A stretch of DNA of 64,000 nt. Origin: CBDCIS01 sp965217565. GTDB lineage: Bacteria > Chloroflexota > Dehalococcoidia > Lucifugimonadales > CATOSD01. Positions 51,472 through 60,702 of this stretch are shown one piece after another (position 1 is the stretch's first letter; every line of letters starts with the position of its first letter). The DNA lies in contig CBDCIS010000008.1 in the NCBI GenBank assembly GCA_965217565.1, positions 62,001 through 126,000 on the forward strand, given 5' to 3'. The translations under genes and the position numbers were made by a program. The notes under the pieces were generated by a model. It saw only the letters and a program-made list of their open reading frames with translations. It did no database searches and was not told the DNA's origin.

Positions 51472-52005
51472 ATGAATACCCTGCCCGATTACCTGGAGCC
51501 GGGGCTGGACGTCGTCTTCGTAGGGCTCAACCCTGGGTTGACCTCCGCGCGGGAGGGACACTACTTCGCCTCGCCCAGGAACCGCTTTTGGCCCGCCTTC
51601 AACCGCTCGGGGCTGGTGGCCGAGCCGATAGAAGCGCGCACAGACTACAGGGTCATCGAGCATGGTATAGGCTTCACCGACGTGGTCAAGCGGCCATCCA
51701 GGGGCGCGTCGGACTTGCGCGCCGCCGACTTTCGGAAGTGGGCGCCGGCCCTCAAGCGAAAGCTGGAGCGATTTCAGCCGCTGATAGCGTGCTTTCACGG
51801 GATGACCGCGTATCGCAACTATCTCAAGTACGCCGAGGGAGTGGACACGCGGCCCGAGTTGGGACTCCAGCCGTGTGGGATCGGGAGTTCGCGCGTGTTC
51901 GTGGTTCCGAACCCAAGCCCCGCAAACGCCGCATACTCGCTCGACAACCTTGTGGTGTGGTACCGCCAACTCGCGGAGTTGCGCCACGAGTTGAAGCCGC
52001 AATGA
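51472..52005 (+). CDS. Mug/TDG-type mismatch-specific DNA glycosylase
   Basis: 177-aa uracil-DNA-glycosylase superfamily protein. 'DVVFVGLNPGLTSAREGHYFASPRNRFWPAFNRSGL' carries the GxNPG motif of the Mug/TDG family, which removes U or T opposite G. The C-terminal loop is 'VVPNPSPAN'. It overlaps the next gene by 4 bp (ATGA). Confidence 0.9.
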   Translation: MNTLPDYLEPGLDVVFVGLNPGLTSAREGHYFASPRNRFWPAFNRSGLVAEPIEARTDYRVIEHGIGFTDVVKRPSRGASDLRAADFRKWAPALKRKLERFQPLIACFHGMTAYRNYLKYAEGVDTRPELGLQPCGIGSSRVFVVPNPSPANAAYSLDNLVVWYRQLAELRHELKPQ

Positions 52006-52586
52006 GCGAGACCGTACGCGCTTTCATCGCCATCGAGCTTCCGGCTAACGCGCGGCGAGCCCTGGCCGGGCTGGTCGAAGAGTTGAGGCTCGCTCGGATT
52101 CCTGGTCTGCGACCGGCGCGGCCGGAGGGCATACACCTCACGCTCAAGTTTCTGGGAGACGTTCCGCTATCACGGGTTGAGCCGGTGGCAGTCGCGTTGG
52201 AGAGCGCGGCGCGGGCGCATGGGCCGTTCGTTCTCACGCTCGGAGGAACGGGCGTGTTCCCGCATGGCGGCGCCCCGAGGGTGCTTTGGGCGGGCATCGA
52301 GGGCGACCTTGCCGCGCTCTGGGCGCTTCAGGGGCAGGTTGACGACGCCCTGGCCCCGCTGGGCTTTCCAAAGGACCTGCGGGCGTTCAGTCCTCACCTG
52401 ACCATGGCGCGAATCAGGAATGGCACGTCGAAGGCCGACCGGCAGCTTGCCGCCCGCGCCCTGTCCGAGATTCACATAGAGCCTGGAGCTGAAATCAGCG
52501 TAGCGTCCGTTGAACTCATGCGAAGTACGTTGAAACCGGATGGCGCAGTCCATGAGTCGTTGCGCTCCATCCCGCTTGCGCGGTAA
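52002..52586 (+). CDS. thpR: RNA 2',3'-cyclic phosphodiesterase
   Basis: 194-aa 2H phosphoesterase. Two HxTx motifs 'HLTL' (near 46) and 'HLTM' (near 131) form the active site. ATG at 52002 overlaps the Mug stop. It acts on 2',3'-cyclic RNA ends. Confidence 0.93.
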   Translation: MSETVRAFIAIELPANARRALAGLVEELRLARIPGLRPARPEGIHLTLKFLGDVPLSRVEPVAVALESAARAHGPFVLTLGGTGVFPHGGAPRVLWAGIEGDLAALWALQGQVDDALAPLGFPKDLRAFSPHLTMARIRNGTSKADRQLAARALSEIHIEPGAEISVASVELMRSTLKPDGAVHESLRSIPLAR

Positions 52587-52624
52587 GTCTGCCAACTCCC
52601 ACTGGTGATGTGAGAAGCAATGCT

Positions 52625-52653
52625 TTGCAAACGTGAGTCAGGGGTGTTATACT
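52625..52653 (+). promoter_or_regulatory. Promoter for the small zinc-ribbon gene
   Basis: TTGCAA and TATACT with 17-bp spacing, 45 bp upstream of the GTG start. Confidence 0.6.
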
Positions 52654-52697
52654 TGCCGCGCCTTAACTCTAGGGCGGTGGAAAATGAGGAGGAAACG

Positions 52698-52910
52698 GTG
52701 GAACTAAACGGATGGCCCGATTGCCGCAGATGCACCGAAGGCAGCTTGTTACCACTCTCTGACTTTGGGAGCCAGGGAGCGCCAATTCACTACAAGGCTT
52801 GGGTGTGCAGCAATCCCGATTGTGGTTTCAATATCAAGATACGCAATGGCGACGTTTACCTGAACGAACCCATCGCCAGCGGCGCAATGCACTCTCCCCG
52901 AATGCGTTAG
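52698..52910 (+). CDS. Small zinc-ribbon protein, unknown
   Basis: 70-aa protein with Cys pairs 'CRRC' and 'CSNPDC' (two zinc knuckles) and a Trp-rich start. GTG at 52698 is chosen since GAGGAGGAAAC lies upstream and an earlier ATG lies inside the promoter. It stands alone between promoter and terminator, consistent with a monocistronic gene. Confidence 0.72.
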   Translation: MELNGWPDCRRCTEGSLLPLSDFGSQGAPIHYKAWVCSNPDCGFNIKIRNGDVYLNEPIASGAMHSPRMR

Positions 52911-53013
52911 CCCACGCCGGACTGGCCCGGCCTAGCGGTTGCGTCCCTGCCCAACGGCGGCAAGGCGGATGCCTGTATCTCCGTCTGAGAACTCGGCCCA
53001 ATCGCGCACTCGT

Positions 53014-53047
53014 CAGCTACTCCGTTTCAGCGGAGTAGCTGTTTCAT
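53014..53047 (+). terminator. Rho-independent terminator after the zinc-ribbon gene
   Basis: CAGCTACTCCG pairs with CGGAGTAGCTG (11 bp, 6-nt loop), followed by TTTCATTGTTT. Confidence 0.8.
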
Positions 53048-53209
53048 TGTTTGAAATCGAGATTTGCCCTGTTTGAAGAGCGAGTTTACACTGGCGGCGG
53101 CGGTCACAGTTTGCTACCATGATGGGACAACGGGGCGGCCGTTGGGCCGTCTGAGGTTTGGTAAGCGTATCCTGTTTGCGTGAGAGTTCTTATAGGCTAG
53201 AGGGGTTCG

Positions 53210-54250
53210 ATGCGGGCAGACAGTAGCTCTCATCGCTGGCTAACCAAATACCGCCGCGGGTTCAGCCTCTTCTTGGGGTTGGTGATGATCGCCGTTGGGT
53301 TGCTGTTGCTTTCCGGCGTTGGGGCCTACTATGGGTTGGGGCTGTACTCTTCCACACAGTTGCACAAGCTGAACGCTTCCTTCGAGGGGCCCCCATCGCT
53401 GCCGCCCGCGCCTGCCGCGTCGTTGGTTGGCGCTTCCCAGGATGCCGTCGCGCCGCTCGGCTCGCCTGCGCTCAATGGGGCCTCTGTGCCACCCCTGCGC
53501 TCCTCGCTCCTCGATGCCGAGTCTCCATCCAACGCCGGGCCGAGCCTTCCAGTGCTGTCGCTGTCATCGCACCTCGTGGCAGCCGGCGACAAATTAGAGC
53601 CGGCCGCTGAGGCCGTGCCCTTCCCAGTATCGACCTACGAATCGGTGTATCCCGCATCCAACATGCACCCAAAGTACTGGCATCAACCAATGTGGGCGGG
53701 AACGGACGTTTACACCGCTGTGGATACAAGTCCGACAGCCGGTTTCAAGCCCATTGCCGCGTCGGATTGGGCCGAAAAGGGCGCCAGGGCCGGCGCGCAG
53801 AGAATGATCATACCGATTATCGGCGTTGACTCCGCCGTAAGCGAGCTCGCCATTCTCGACCTCGGCGATAGCCGCGCCTACGAGACGCCGGACAGGGTCG
53901 TTGGTCACATACCGAGTTCGGCGAATCCGGGCGAGGCGGGCAACGGCTGGTTCTTCGGTCACCTCGAGAGTTTCGTTAGGGGAGAGGGCAACGTCTTCAA
54001 CAGGCTGCCCGACGTTGCCGAGCACCTCACCAACGGGGACCCCGTTTACGTCAGTGTCCTGAGCGATAAAGGTGAATACCTCTACCAGGTCGTGGAGTCG
54101 GAGGTGTTGCACCGCGATGAGCTTCACCTATATGACACCGAGGACTCCACGATAACCCTCGTGACCTGTTCCAACAGGCCGCACTACGACTATCGCCAAC
54201 TTGTGACCGCGAAACTGGTTGGATTCAGACCTTTAAGCACGTTGAACTGA
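53210..54250 (+). CDS. Sortase-family transpeptidase
   Basis: 346-aa membrane-anchored sortase. One N-terminal membrane helix (about 17-40), a Pro/Ser-rich linker (60-150) and a catalytic beta-barrel (about 195-346) with His251 ('FFGHLES'), Cys320 in 'TLVTC' and Arg329. Class E/D-like features. No substrate with a sorting signal is adjacent. It is convergent with the LysR gene. Confidence 0.9.
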   Translation: MRADSSSHRWLTKYRRGFSLFLGLVMIAVGLLLLSGVGAYYGLGLYSSTQLHKLNASFEGPPSLPPAPAASLVGASQDAVAPLGSPALNGASVPPLRSSLLDAESPSNAGPSLPVLSLSSHLVAAGDKLEPAAEAVPFPVSTYESVYPASNMHPKYWHQPMWAGTDVYTAVDTSPTAGFKPIAASDWAEKGARAGAQRMIIPIIGVDSAVSELAILDLGDSRAYETPDRVVGHIPSSANPGEAGNGWFFGHLESFVRGEGNVFNRLPDVAEHLTNGDPVYVSVLSDKGEYLYQVVESEVLHRDELHLYDTEDSTITLVTCSNRPHYDYRQLVTAKLVGFRPLSTLN

Positions 54251-54307
54251 CGTCCCGATTGGCCCGCGCGTTCCAGAACGTCCTCAACCCAACAGCGCCG
54301 GCAAGAG

Positions 54308-55201
54308 TCATCGCCTCAAACCCCTGGGCACGAGCGTGTCCCTCATTACTGAGATGAACTTCCGCGCCGGCGTGGACGTGGCCTTGCCCTGCAGCGTTAC
54401 TATCCCGCCCTGATCCACTGGCAGCAGGTTCGCGAGGCTGACCACGCCCAACTCGCGCTCGTCCTCAGGCTCGATGGCCAGGCGAGGCCCCACGGAGATC
54501 CCCATTCCGAGCGAGACGTACTTCTTGATCATGTCCATACTGTCCAACTCCAGAAGCACCTCGTAGGCAAGGCCTTTGCGGGTCAACTCGCGCTCGATGA
54601 AGGACCTGGTATGTGTGCCTCGCCCCATCATGATCAGGGGAAAGGGGGCCAGTTGTTCTAGCGACGTCAACGGCTCTGAGAGCAGCGGGTGATCTTTGGG
54701 TGCAATCAATACGTTCTCATAGACGAACAACCCCTCGAAAGCGAGATCGTCACTTCGCTCGGGGTGCTGCACGATGCCAATGTCCACCTCTCCCTGCCTC
54801 ACTAGCTGCATCACCAATGCCCGTGTGCCGGACCGCACCCTGAGATGGGCGTGAGGGTACTGGAGGAGGTAGGCCCTAACGACTCTCAGCAGCGTATGCG
54901 GGATGATGTCCGGCGTCGAGGCGATAGTGATGGGCCCGTGCTCCTCGGCCAGCGTAGTCCGAGTCGCCAGCGCTTCAATGCCTTCCACCAGGGGAGTCGC
55001 CAACTCCGCGAGCCTGTCGCCCGCCAGCGTTAGCTGAATTGGCCGCTTCACCCTGTCGAACAGCGCCATGCCAAGCTCTTCTTCCAACTTCTTGATGTGA
55101 GTCGTGACCGTAGGCTGACCAAGATCAAGCTGTTCCGCGGCCTTGGAAATGCTCGAAAGCTTTGCCGCGGAACAGAAACTCCTCAACTCTCGCAACTCCA
55201 T
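54308..55201 (-). CDS. LysR-family transcriptional regulator
   Basis: 297-aa LTTR with the N-terminal winged HTH ('ELRSFCSAAKLSSISKAAEQLDLGQPTVTTHIKKLEEELGMALFDR') and a periplasmic-binding-like effector domain. Divergent from a 56-codon gene. An inverted repeat AATAT-N6-ATATT lies 30 bp upstream of its start. Confidence 0.94.
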   Translation of the reverse strand: MELRELRSFCSAAKLSSISKAAEQLDLGQPTVTTHIKKLEEELGMALFDRVKRPIQLTLAGDRLAELATPLVEGIEALATRTTLAEEHGPITIASTPDIIPHTLLRVVRAYLLQYPHAHLRVRSGTRALVMQLVRQGEVDIGIVQHPERSDDLAFEGLFVYENVLIAPKDHPLLSEPLTSLEQLAPFPLIMMGRGTHTRSFIERELTRKGLAYEVLLELDSMDMIKKYVSLGMGISVGPRLAIEPEDERELGVVSLANLLPVDQGGIVTLQGKATSTPARKFISVMRDTLVPRGLRR

Positions 55202-55230
55202 GTCAAACTCCTTCCAGCAATAGTATCCGT

Positions 55231-55246
55231 AATATCAATGTATATT
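55231..55246. promoter_or_regulatory. Candidate LysR-binding palindrome
   Basis: AATATCAATGTATATT, a short AT-rich inverted repeat in the LysR/small-gene divergent region. Confidence 0.4.
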
Positions 55247-55354
55247 ATCAATAAATATGGGTTTACATGATACTATGTTCGCCCCTAAAATGGTAAGTAT
55301 AGAACAGATTGGACTGCATTATCAGGACGGGGTCAACCCCCAAAGGAGGCAAAA

Positions 55355-55525
55355 ATGTTGCTGCCAAGGTTTGTAGAAGCAATCCGCCAACTGAAAGAGC
55401 CGACCGGTTTCGACGCCTATCTCAATAGCATCCACAGACGTGCCCTGCCCGGCGAGCCCACTCTCGAAGAGGCCAGAAGGGACTACAGGGACGCCGTCAA
55501 GCAAGAGTCCAGGATATTGAGGTAG
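55355..55525 (+). CDS. 56-aa basic-acidic small protein, unknown
   Basis: A real-looking small gene: AAAGGAGG lies at optimal spacing before ATG and a strong terminator follows. The product is predicted helical and charged, without a membrane helix or signal ('LPRFVEAIRQLKEPTGFDAY...'). Not recognised. It is divergent from LysR, so it may be the regulator's target. Downstream DNA is an IS remnant. Confidence 0.6.
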   Translation: MLLPRFVEAIRQLKEPTGFDAYLNSIHRRALPGEPTLEEARRDYRDAVKQESRILR

Positions 55526-55564
55526 CGAAGCGTTCCCGGAAGCAGGGATACGCGGACTGCCTGA

Positions 55565-55607
55565 GCCAGAGGGCGCTCCAATTGAATGGAGCGCCCTCTG
55601 GCTTTGT
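55565..55607 (+). terminator. Rho-independent terminator with 16-bp perfect stem
   Basis: GCCAGAGGGCGCTCCA pairs with TGGAGCGCCCTCTGGC across a 6-nt loop, followed by TTTGT, 40 bp after the 56-aa gene. Confidence 0.8.
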
Positions 55608-56017
55608 CCCTGATCCACCACCCAACGAAAGGGGACCTCGTTGATCTGTTCGAGGTGACGGGTCTGAGAGAGTCGATGCACCGTTACGTGGGAGTGAGGG
55701 AAGGGGACCAGGGCTGGACGGATAGCCAGGTGGTCACATCTTTGATACCGCTGAACCTGGCGGGGAGTGAGCCGGTGGACCATAGTGGCGCTGGCGTTCA
55801 ACCTGAACTCGGCACTGAAGCAGTTGGCGTTGTGTGGAGAGTGGGTAGGCAAGCCTCTGAAAGCAGTGCGCTTCGGTCTCATCAATCTTGCGGGACGAGT
55901 TGCAGGTCATGCCAGGATACTGCTCATCAATCTGCGCCAAGGTCATCCCTCTTACCCAGTTTTGGTCAGGGCACACCGGGGGATACTGACGCTAGCTCAC
56001 GGACCACCTAGACCTTA
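55586..56017 (+). pseudogene. Internally deleted IS1380-family transposase remnant
   Basis: Frame 2 encodes an N-terminal transposase piece (about 55586-55771, 'GDLVDLFEVTGL...YVGVREGDQGWTDSQVV'), then another frame encodes the C-terminal end (about 55767-56018, 'NSALKQLALCGEW...GRVAGHARILL'). The central catalytic part is missing. The remnant ends at the next IS copy. Confidence 0.6.
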
Positions 56018-56039
56018 GAGGGTGTGTGAGAAGTTCAAA

Positions 56040-56411
56040 TTAGGTTGGTGCTAAGCGTCGGAGCATGAGATGAATCATAGCTATATGGGTCCACGCCTCG
56101 GTTGTATCGGACAGAGCTTCGTAGTCCTTGCTCATCCGACGGCACCTGCTGAGCCACGCGAATGTTCGTTCGACCACCCATCTTCGCGGCAGCACTTGAA
56201 AACGGTGGCTGTCCCTGGGGCGCTTGACAATCTCGAGTGCCCAGCCTGTCAGGGCCCAGACCCACTCGACCAGCTTTCCAGCATAGCCAGCATCGGCCCA
56301 GACCAACCTCATGCGGGGAAACCTCCCTATCAATTTATCGATGACCAGCTTCGCCCCATCCCTATCCTGGATATTGGCAGGATGCACCACCACCGCCAGC
56401 AGCAACCCCAT
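56040..56411 (-). CDS. IS5-family transposase, ORF B (copy 2)
   Basis: Identical in protein sequence to ORF B of copy 1 (123 aa). Confidence 0.9.
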   Translation of the reverse strand: MGLLLAVVVHPANIQDRDGAKLVIDKLIGRFPRMRLVWADAGYAGKLVEWVWALTGWALEIVKRPRDSHRFQVLPRRWVVERTFAWLSRCRRMSKDYEALSDTTEAWTHIAMIHLMLRRLAPT

Positions 56412-56416
56412 GGTAT

Positions 56417-56824
56417 CTACAATGATATGTCGCTTTCGACCGTTGACCTTCTTGCCAGCGTCATAGCCACGAGGCCCCCTTTTTCCGTAGTCTTGACCGA
56501 CTGGCTGTCTATGATAGCAGCGCTAGGTGTCGGGTTCCTCCCCTCGGCCTGCCGGACCTTGACTCGGAGAGCGTCATTGGCTCGTTCCCATGTACCATCC
56601 TCTCTCCACTCCCGAAAATACCACCATACAGTACCCCAAGGCGGGAGGTCATGCGGCATGGCTCGCCACGTGCAACCGTTGCGCAGAACGTATAGAATGC
56701 CGTTGACGACTTCCCGCAGGTCTACAGTACGTGGCCTTCCCCCAGTTTTGGCTGCCGGGAGTAGCGGAGCGAGCATCTTCCACTGTTCATCAGTCAGGTC
56801 ACTGGGGTATGCTTTGCGTTTCAT
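56417..56824 (-). CDS. IS5-family transposase, ORF A (copy 2)
   Basis: Identical in protein sequence to ORF A of copy 1 (135 aa), with the same A5G5 slippery run. Confidence 0.9.
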   Translation of the reverse strand: MKRKAYPSDLTDEQWKMLAPLLPAAKTGGRPRTVDLREVVNGILYVLRNGCTWRAMPHDLPPWGTVWWYFREWREDGTWERANDALRVKVRQAEGRNPTPSAAIIDSQSVKTTEKGGLVAMTLARRSTVESDISL

Positions 56825-56905
56825 GCCTCCATTCTAATACATATCCAAGACTTCTCACACACCCTCTAAGATGACCTACGCCACAACCGTCCAGTGGGCC
56901 GCCAA

Positions 56906-56936
56906 CCGTCGTTCCTGCGAAAGCGGGAACCCAAGG
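56906..56936. repeat. Family B palindromic repeat, copy 3
   Basis: TTCCTGCGAAAGCGGGAA in the 390-bp gap between IS copy 2 and tRNA-Ala; no gene is seen in the rest of that gap. Confidence 0.7.
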
Positions 56937-57192
56937 GGGGCGCGGTACCGCATCAAAAGAAGGGACTCGGCAAGTCGGAGGATGTGCTGTGCCCTCCTGG
57001 GGGCAAAACGGAGAGCAAACACCCCAGCGCCGCCAAAGCAACCACTGCCACCACCTCAGACGCACATCACCGAACACCCAGAGCACATGCTAATGTCCCC
57101 GGTCGGCATCTGATGGCCATACAGCCCCTGAAACAGTCCCCAAAACCCGCCCACCCCAGTTAGCCGATAGATTTGGGGCGGCGTGGGCCGCC

Positions 57193-57221
57193 TTGCGGAG
57201 CGAGCGGGCATTTGCTATATT
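57193..57221 (+). promoter_or_regulatory. tRNA-Ala promoter
   Basis: TTGCGG and TATATT separated by 17 bp, 38 bp upstream of the mature tRNA 5' end. Confidence 0.5.
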
Positions 57222-57258
57222 TGACAGTGGCCGACGGCACCGTCTGCCAACCAGTCTA

Positions 57259-57334
57259 GGGGCTGTAGCTCATCTGGGAGAGCGCTTCAATGGCATTGAA
57301 GAGGCAGGGGGTTCGAGTCCCCCCAGCTCCACCA
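57259..57334 (+). tRNA. tRNA-Ala(GGC)
   Basis: 76 nt folding as a cloverleaf with anticodon GGC in loop ATGGCAT, the G3-U70 wobble pair that specifies alanine, T-loop GTTCGAGTC and an encoded CCA end. Confidence 0.95.
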
Positions 57335-57346
57335 TTTTACGACTAA

Positions 57347-57445
57347 GTAACTATCTCAAAACTACTCTGGAGCATCAAAGTTTAGCATCTCAACGCACGT
57401 GGATTCCCGCTTTCGCGGGAAAGACGGCGCTTTTGAGATAGTTAC
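57347..57445. repeat. 99-bp MITE-like element beside tRNA-Ala
   Basis: Perfect 15-bp terminal inverted repeats GTAACTATCTCAAAA and TTTTGAGATAGTTAC bound 99 bp. A family B palindrome (TTCCCGCTTTCGCGGGAA) lies inside. It starts 12 bp after the tRNA. Confidence 0.65.
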
Positions 57446-57774
57446 AAGGAGTGACATTGAGCCGGAAGGAGCAGACGAGACAGAAGGTACTGAACAGCGT
57501 GATGGCCGGCCATCTGCCAGTAGCTCCTGTATCCCCGCAGACTTGGTCGCCGTTTTCCTGTTCAGCCTGACTCTGCGACAGTGGGGCGACAGGCTGTGCA
57601 ATTCGCCCTGCAAGCGTATTGCATCAGATTGACAAATGCTCGGATTTCACCGTATAGGTTTCGGCAGCCACTTCTTTGGAGAGGGCGCACATGCTGGTGC
57701 TTTCCGGAGGGGAAGAAAATCGGAATCGGTCTAGTGAACGCCCTGCGGCATCCGTTGCTGTGAGCACAAGAAGA

Positions 57775-58287
57775 ATGACCATGCGCGCGCCGATCACCGT
57801 GTTTCTCACGCTGCTTGCCCTCGCGGCCACTCAGGCGTGCACCGACAGCCCATCAAACCAGGAGGCTTCGCGGAGTGCCGTGGTAGCCGCCCTTGATACC
57901 TTGGTGTCGGAGTTGGAGGAGAATCGACCGGCCGATGCAGCCGCGTATACGGAGCGTTTACAGGCCTACTTGGAGGCCCATCCGGCATTCTTTGGCAGTG
58001 CCGCTGCGCTGCTGGATCGCTCTGGCAGCGTCATCACGAGCCCCTACGTCTATCGCACGGCCGACGGCTACGCCACCATAGACCTCGCCGTGCCTTCCTA
58101 TAACATCGAGGCGCAGGACTGGCTAACGGCGCCACTCTCCGCAAATGCGGGCGTCTGGACGGCCCTCTACTTTGATGCGGGCGGCGGCGAGATCTGGATG
58201 ATCACCCGCTCTGTCCCGGCACGCGATGCCAAGGGAATTTTCGCCATAATCACGACCGATCTGCCCGTGGATGCCCCCGCCCGGTAA
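57775..58287 (+). CDS. Lipoprotein with PDC/Cache-like sensor domain
   Basis: 170-aa exported protein. Signal peptide ends in 'ALAATQAC' (lipobox-like). The rest resembles a PDC/Cache ligand-binding domain: 'HPAFFGSAAALLDRSGSVITSPYVYRTADGYATIDL' and 'WTALYFDAGGGEIWMITRSVPARD'. No attached kinase or methyl-accepting part. Start ATG 57775 or 57781. Nothing recognisable lies in the 440 bp upstream except the MITE. Confidence 0.75.
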   Translation: MTMRAPITVFLTLLALAATQACTDSPSNQEASRSAVVAALDTLVSELEENRPADAAAYTERLQAYLEAHPAFFGSAAALLDRSGSVITSPYVYRTADGYATIDLAVPSYNIEAQDWLTAPLSANAGVWTALYFDAGGGEIWMITRSVPARDAKGIFAIITTDLPVDAPAR

Positions 58288-58579
58288 CGCCTCGCTTTGC
58301 GGTGGTTACGGCCCTTCCTCATTCGACGGCACGACGCCCTTGATGCGCATGCTCCTATTTCGCTCGCCCAGGTTCGGGCCATCCCCAGTCAGAGAGTTCG
58401 CGGCTCGCGAATATCACTCGCGATTCCGTTCAGTTTGATGACCCCCACCGTATAGAACGCGGAGCCTTCTCGCTGAGGTTTAGCTTAGCACTCTGGCCGA
58501 TGGCGCCAATAGACATGAGATAGGTTCGAGTCTACGTCCTTGGCGGTTATGCAAGAGTTCCCTGGATGGGATGCACCCT

Positions 58580-60352
58580 TTAGCTATCCTTCCAGCTCTT
58601 GGCTTGTTGTAGCATCTCTAAGGCGTTGGTGCGGGTTGCGCCGCTTTCGGAGCCCAGCATCTGACTAAGTTCCGTCACCCTGGCCTCCCCGTCCAAGCCC
58701 TGCACCGATGTCACGGTCCTGTCATGTGAGGCAAGTTTTGTAACCTTAGCGTGGTGGTCTGCGTAACACGCTATTTGCGGGAGGTGAGTTACGCATAACA
58801 CCTGGTGGGTCTTGGACAGACCCCATAGTTTCTGACCCAAGACACTCCCGACTCGACCTCCTATACCCGCATCAACCTCGTCGAACACGAGTATTGGTAT
58901 CTGGTCAGCCGTGGATAGGATGGTTTTTATGGCGAGCATTAGCCTGGAGGCTTCTCCTCCCGAGGCGATCCTGGCTAGGGGCCGTGGCGGTTCGCCCGGG
59001 TTCAGTGACATCAAGAATTCCACAGAGTCTATGCCTGTCCCGTTGTACCCGAGATGCCTGATAGACTCCCCACCTAAAGAAGGTGTTGCGTACGGGACCG
59101 GACCCGCGGTCCCAACCGGCACACCGTCCTCCGAGTCTGATTGACGGATATCCACAAGCACTTGGGCATGTCCCAAGGCCAGCCCAGCGACCTCTTCTTG
59201 TATGGCATCAGCCAGGCGCTTGGCTCCGTGTTGCCGGGCTTCGGAGAGCTGACCCGCAAGTCTGCCGACCTGCCTTCGGAGATCGATCTCTCGGGACTTC
59301 AATCCCTCCATTCGCTCTTCGCTGTAATATAGCTTTTCCAGCTCCTGCGAGGCCCTCTCGCCGAATTCCAGGATTTCTTCGATGGTACTGCCGTACTTCC
59401 TTTTGAGACTGTTGATCAAGTCCAAACGCTCCTCAAGCTCCTGAAGACGGACCGGGCTGTATTCGATGCTGTCACGATAGCTTCGGAGTGCACGCGCCAA
59501 CTCGTCCACCTGGTGCGTCAAGGCGTCTACCGACTCAAGGGTCTGGCTCATTGAGGGGTCCAGCCGCTCCAGTTGGGAAAGGTCCTTGGACACCTGGCCG
59601 ATAAGGTCCATGACCGATTCGTGCCCGTCGAAGCTATCGTATAGCGCTCTGTAAGCGTGGTCGGACAGTGTGATAATTCGCTCTGCGTTGGCGACCCGGT
59701 CCCTCTCCAGGGTCAGGTCATCATCTTCAGTTGGGCGTAGATTTGCTGTGCTGATCTCTCCTACTTGATACTTCAAAAAATCCACCCGTTGAGCAAGCTC
59801 TTGTTCATCCTTCCCAAGCCGGTCTAGCTCTTGACGCACATCCGTTAGTTGGCGGACGCTCTCTGCCACCTCGATGCGAAGCTGCCATAGCCCTCCATAC
59901 TTGTCCAGGATATCCATGTGCTCACGTACACGGAGAAGGGATAAGTGCTGATTTTGGCCATGGATGTCCACCAGGTGTTGGGCCAGTGCGCTCAACAGCC
60001 TGAGGGGTACGATGCGCCCGTTCACACGGCAGGTGTTGCGCCCATCCACGTTGACCTCCCGAGCGAGAATTATCTCCTCTTCGCCTATGTCAATTTCGTA
60101 CTCATCCATAGCAACATTGATTTTCTGAGAGATGTCGCCTCTAAGCAGGAAGATGCCCTCTACTCTGGACTGGCGAGCGCCGGAACGTACCATGCCGACA
60201 TCGGCGCGTCCTCCAAGTAGAAGGCTCAGCGCATCCACGATGATCGACTTGCCGGCTCCCGTCTCCCCGGTTAGTACGCTAAAGCCGGGCGCCAACTCTA
60301 TTTCGAGCCGTTCTATGGTCGCGAAGTTGGTGACACTAAGGAGCCTGAGCAT
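58580..60352 (-). CDS. recN: DNA repair protein RecN
   Basis: 590-aa SMC-like ATPase for double-strand-break repair. Walker A 'GETGAGKSIIVDALSLLLGG' near residue 30, central coiled coil, 'RIASGGEASRLMLAIKTIL' and Walker B 'ILVFDEVDAGIGG' near the C terminus. ATG at 60352 begins 'MLRLLSVTNFATIERL'; a longer upstream frame is not supported. Confidence 0.95.
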   Translation of the reverse strand: MLRLLSVTNFATIERLEIELAPGFSVLTGETGAGKSIIVDALSLLLGGRADVGMVRSGARQSRVEGIFLLRGDISQKINVAMDEYEIDIGEEEIILAREVNVDGRNTCRVNGRIVPLRLLSALAQHLVDIHGQNQHLSLLRVREHMDILDKYGGLWQLRIEVAESVRQLTDVRQELDRLGKDEQELAQRVDFLKYQVGEISTANLRPTEDDDLTLERDRVANAERIITLSDHAYRALYDSFDGHESVMDLIGQVSKDLSQLERLDPSMSQTLESVDALTHQVDELARALRSYRDSIEYSPVRLQELEERLDLINSLKRKYGSTIEEILEFGERASQELEKLYYSEERMEGLKSREIDLRRQVGRLAGQLSEARQHGAKRLADAIQEEVAGLALGHAQVLVDIRQSDSEDGVPVGTAGPVPYATPSLGGESIRHLGYNGTGIDSVEFLMSLNPGEPPRPLARIASGGEASRLMLAIKTILSTADQIPILVFDEVDAGIGGRVGSVLGQKLWGLSKTHQVLCVTHLPQIACYADHHAKVTKLASHDRTVTSVQGLDGEARVTELSQMLGSESGATRTNALEMLQQAKSWKDS

Positions 60353-60660
60353 GGCTATGTCCGAAACTCCACCCTTCCGAGTAGTGCCCTTTGGTCTACC
60401 CAAGTTGACGGTCAAATTTGGCGCTCATGCAAATGCAGCGTCCAGATGTGGCGAGGGATAGAGCCCCGCTTCCAAGAGAATTATGGGGTAAATCATTGAA
60501 AATCGAAAGGCCCTGGAGGAGTACCTAGAAGCCGTATCCTAATTCACTACGCCTGTTGAAGCCCTACCCCGTGGTCTCAAGGCGATGCGCGACATTAACA
60601 CCTTACCTGCCGTAGGTGCACGAGAAGTGGGCTATAGCATTGGATAGCCGACGCGTCTTA
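60353..60660. other. Gap of about 300 bp without a recognisable gene
   Basis: Only short broken frames are seen between recN and IS copy 3. No promoter, RNA or repeat is evident beyond the IS boundary. Confidence 0.5.
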
Positions 60661-60702
60661 GAGGGTGTGTGAGAAGTCTTGGATATGTATTAGAATGGAG
60701 GC

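Larger units (their letters stand above)
56018..56866 (-). mobile_element. IS5-family insertion sequence, copy 2 (inverted)
   Basis: 849 bp, same ends as copy 1. Flanks differ: TTA on the left and TAA on the right, not a matching TNA target duplication. Confidence 0.9.

Noticed and set aside
56070..56837. 255-codon frame opposite the transposase, conserved in all three IS copies
   Set aside because: Conservation is explained by the near-identity of the IS copies; no start signal or domain.
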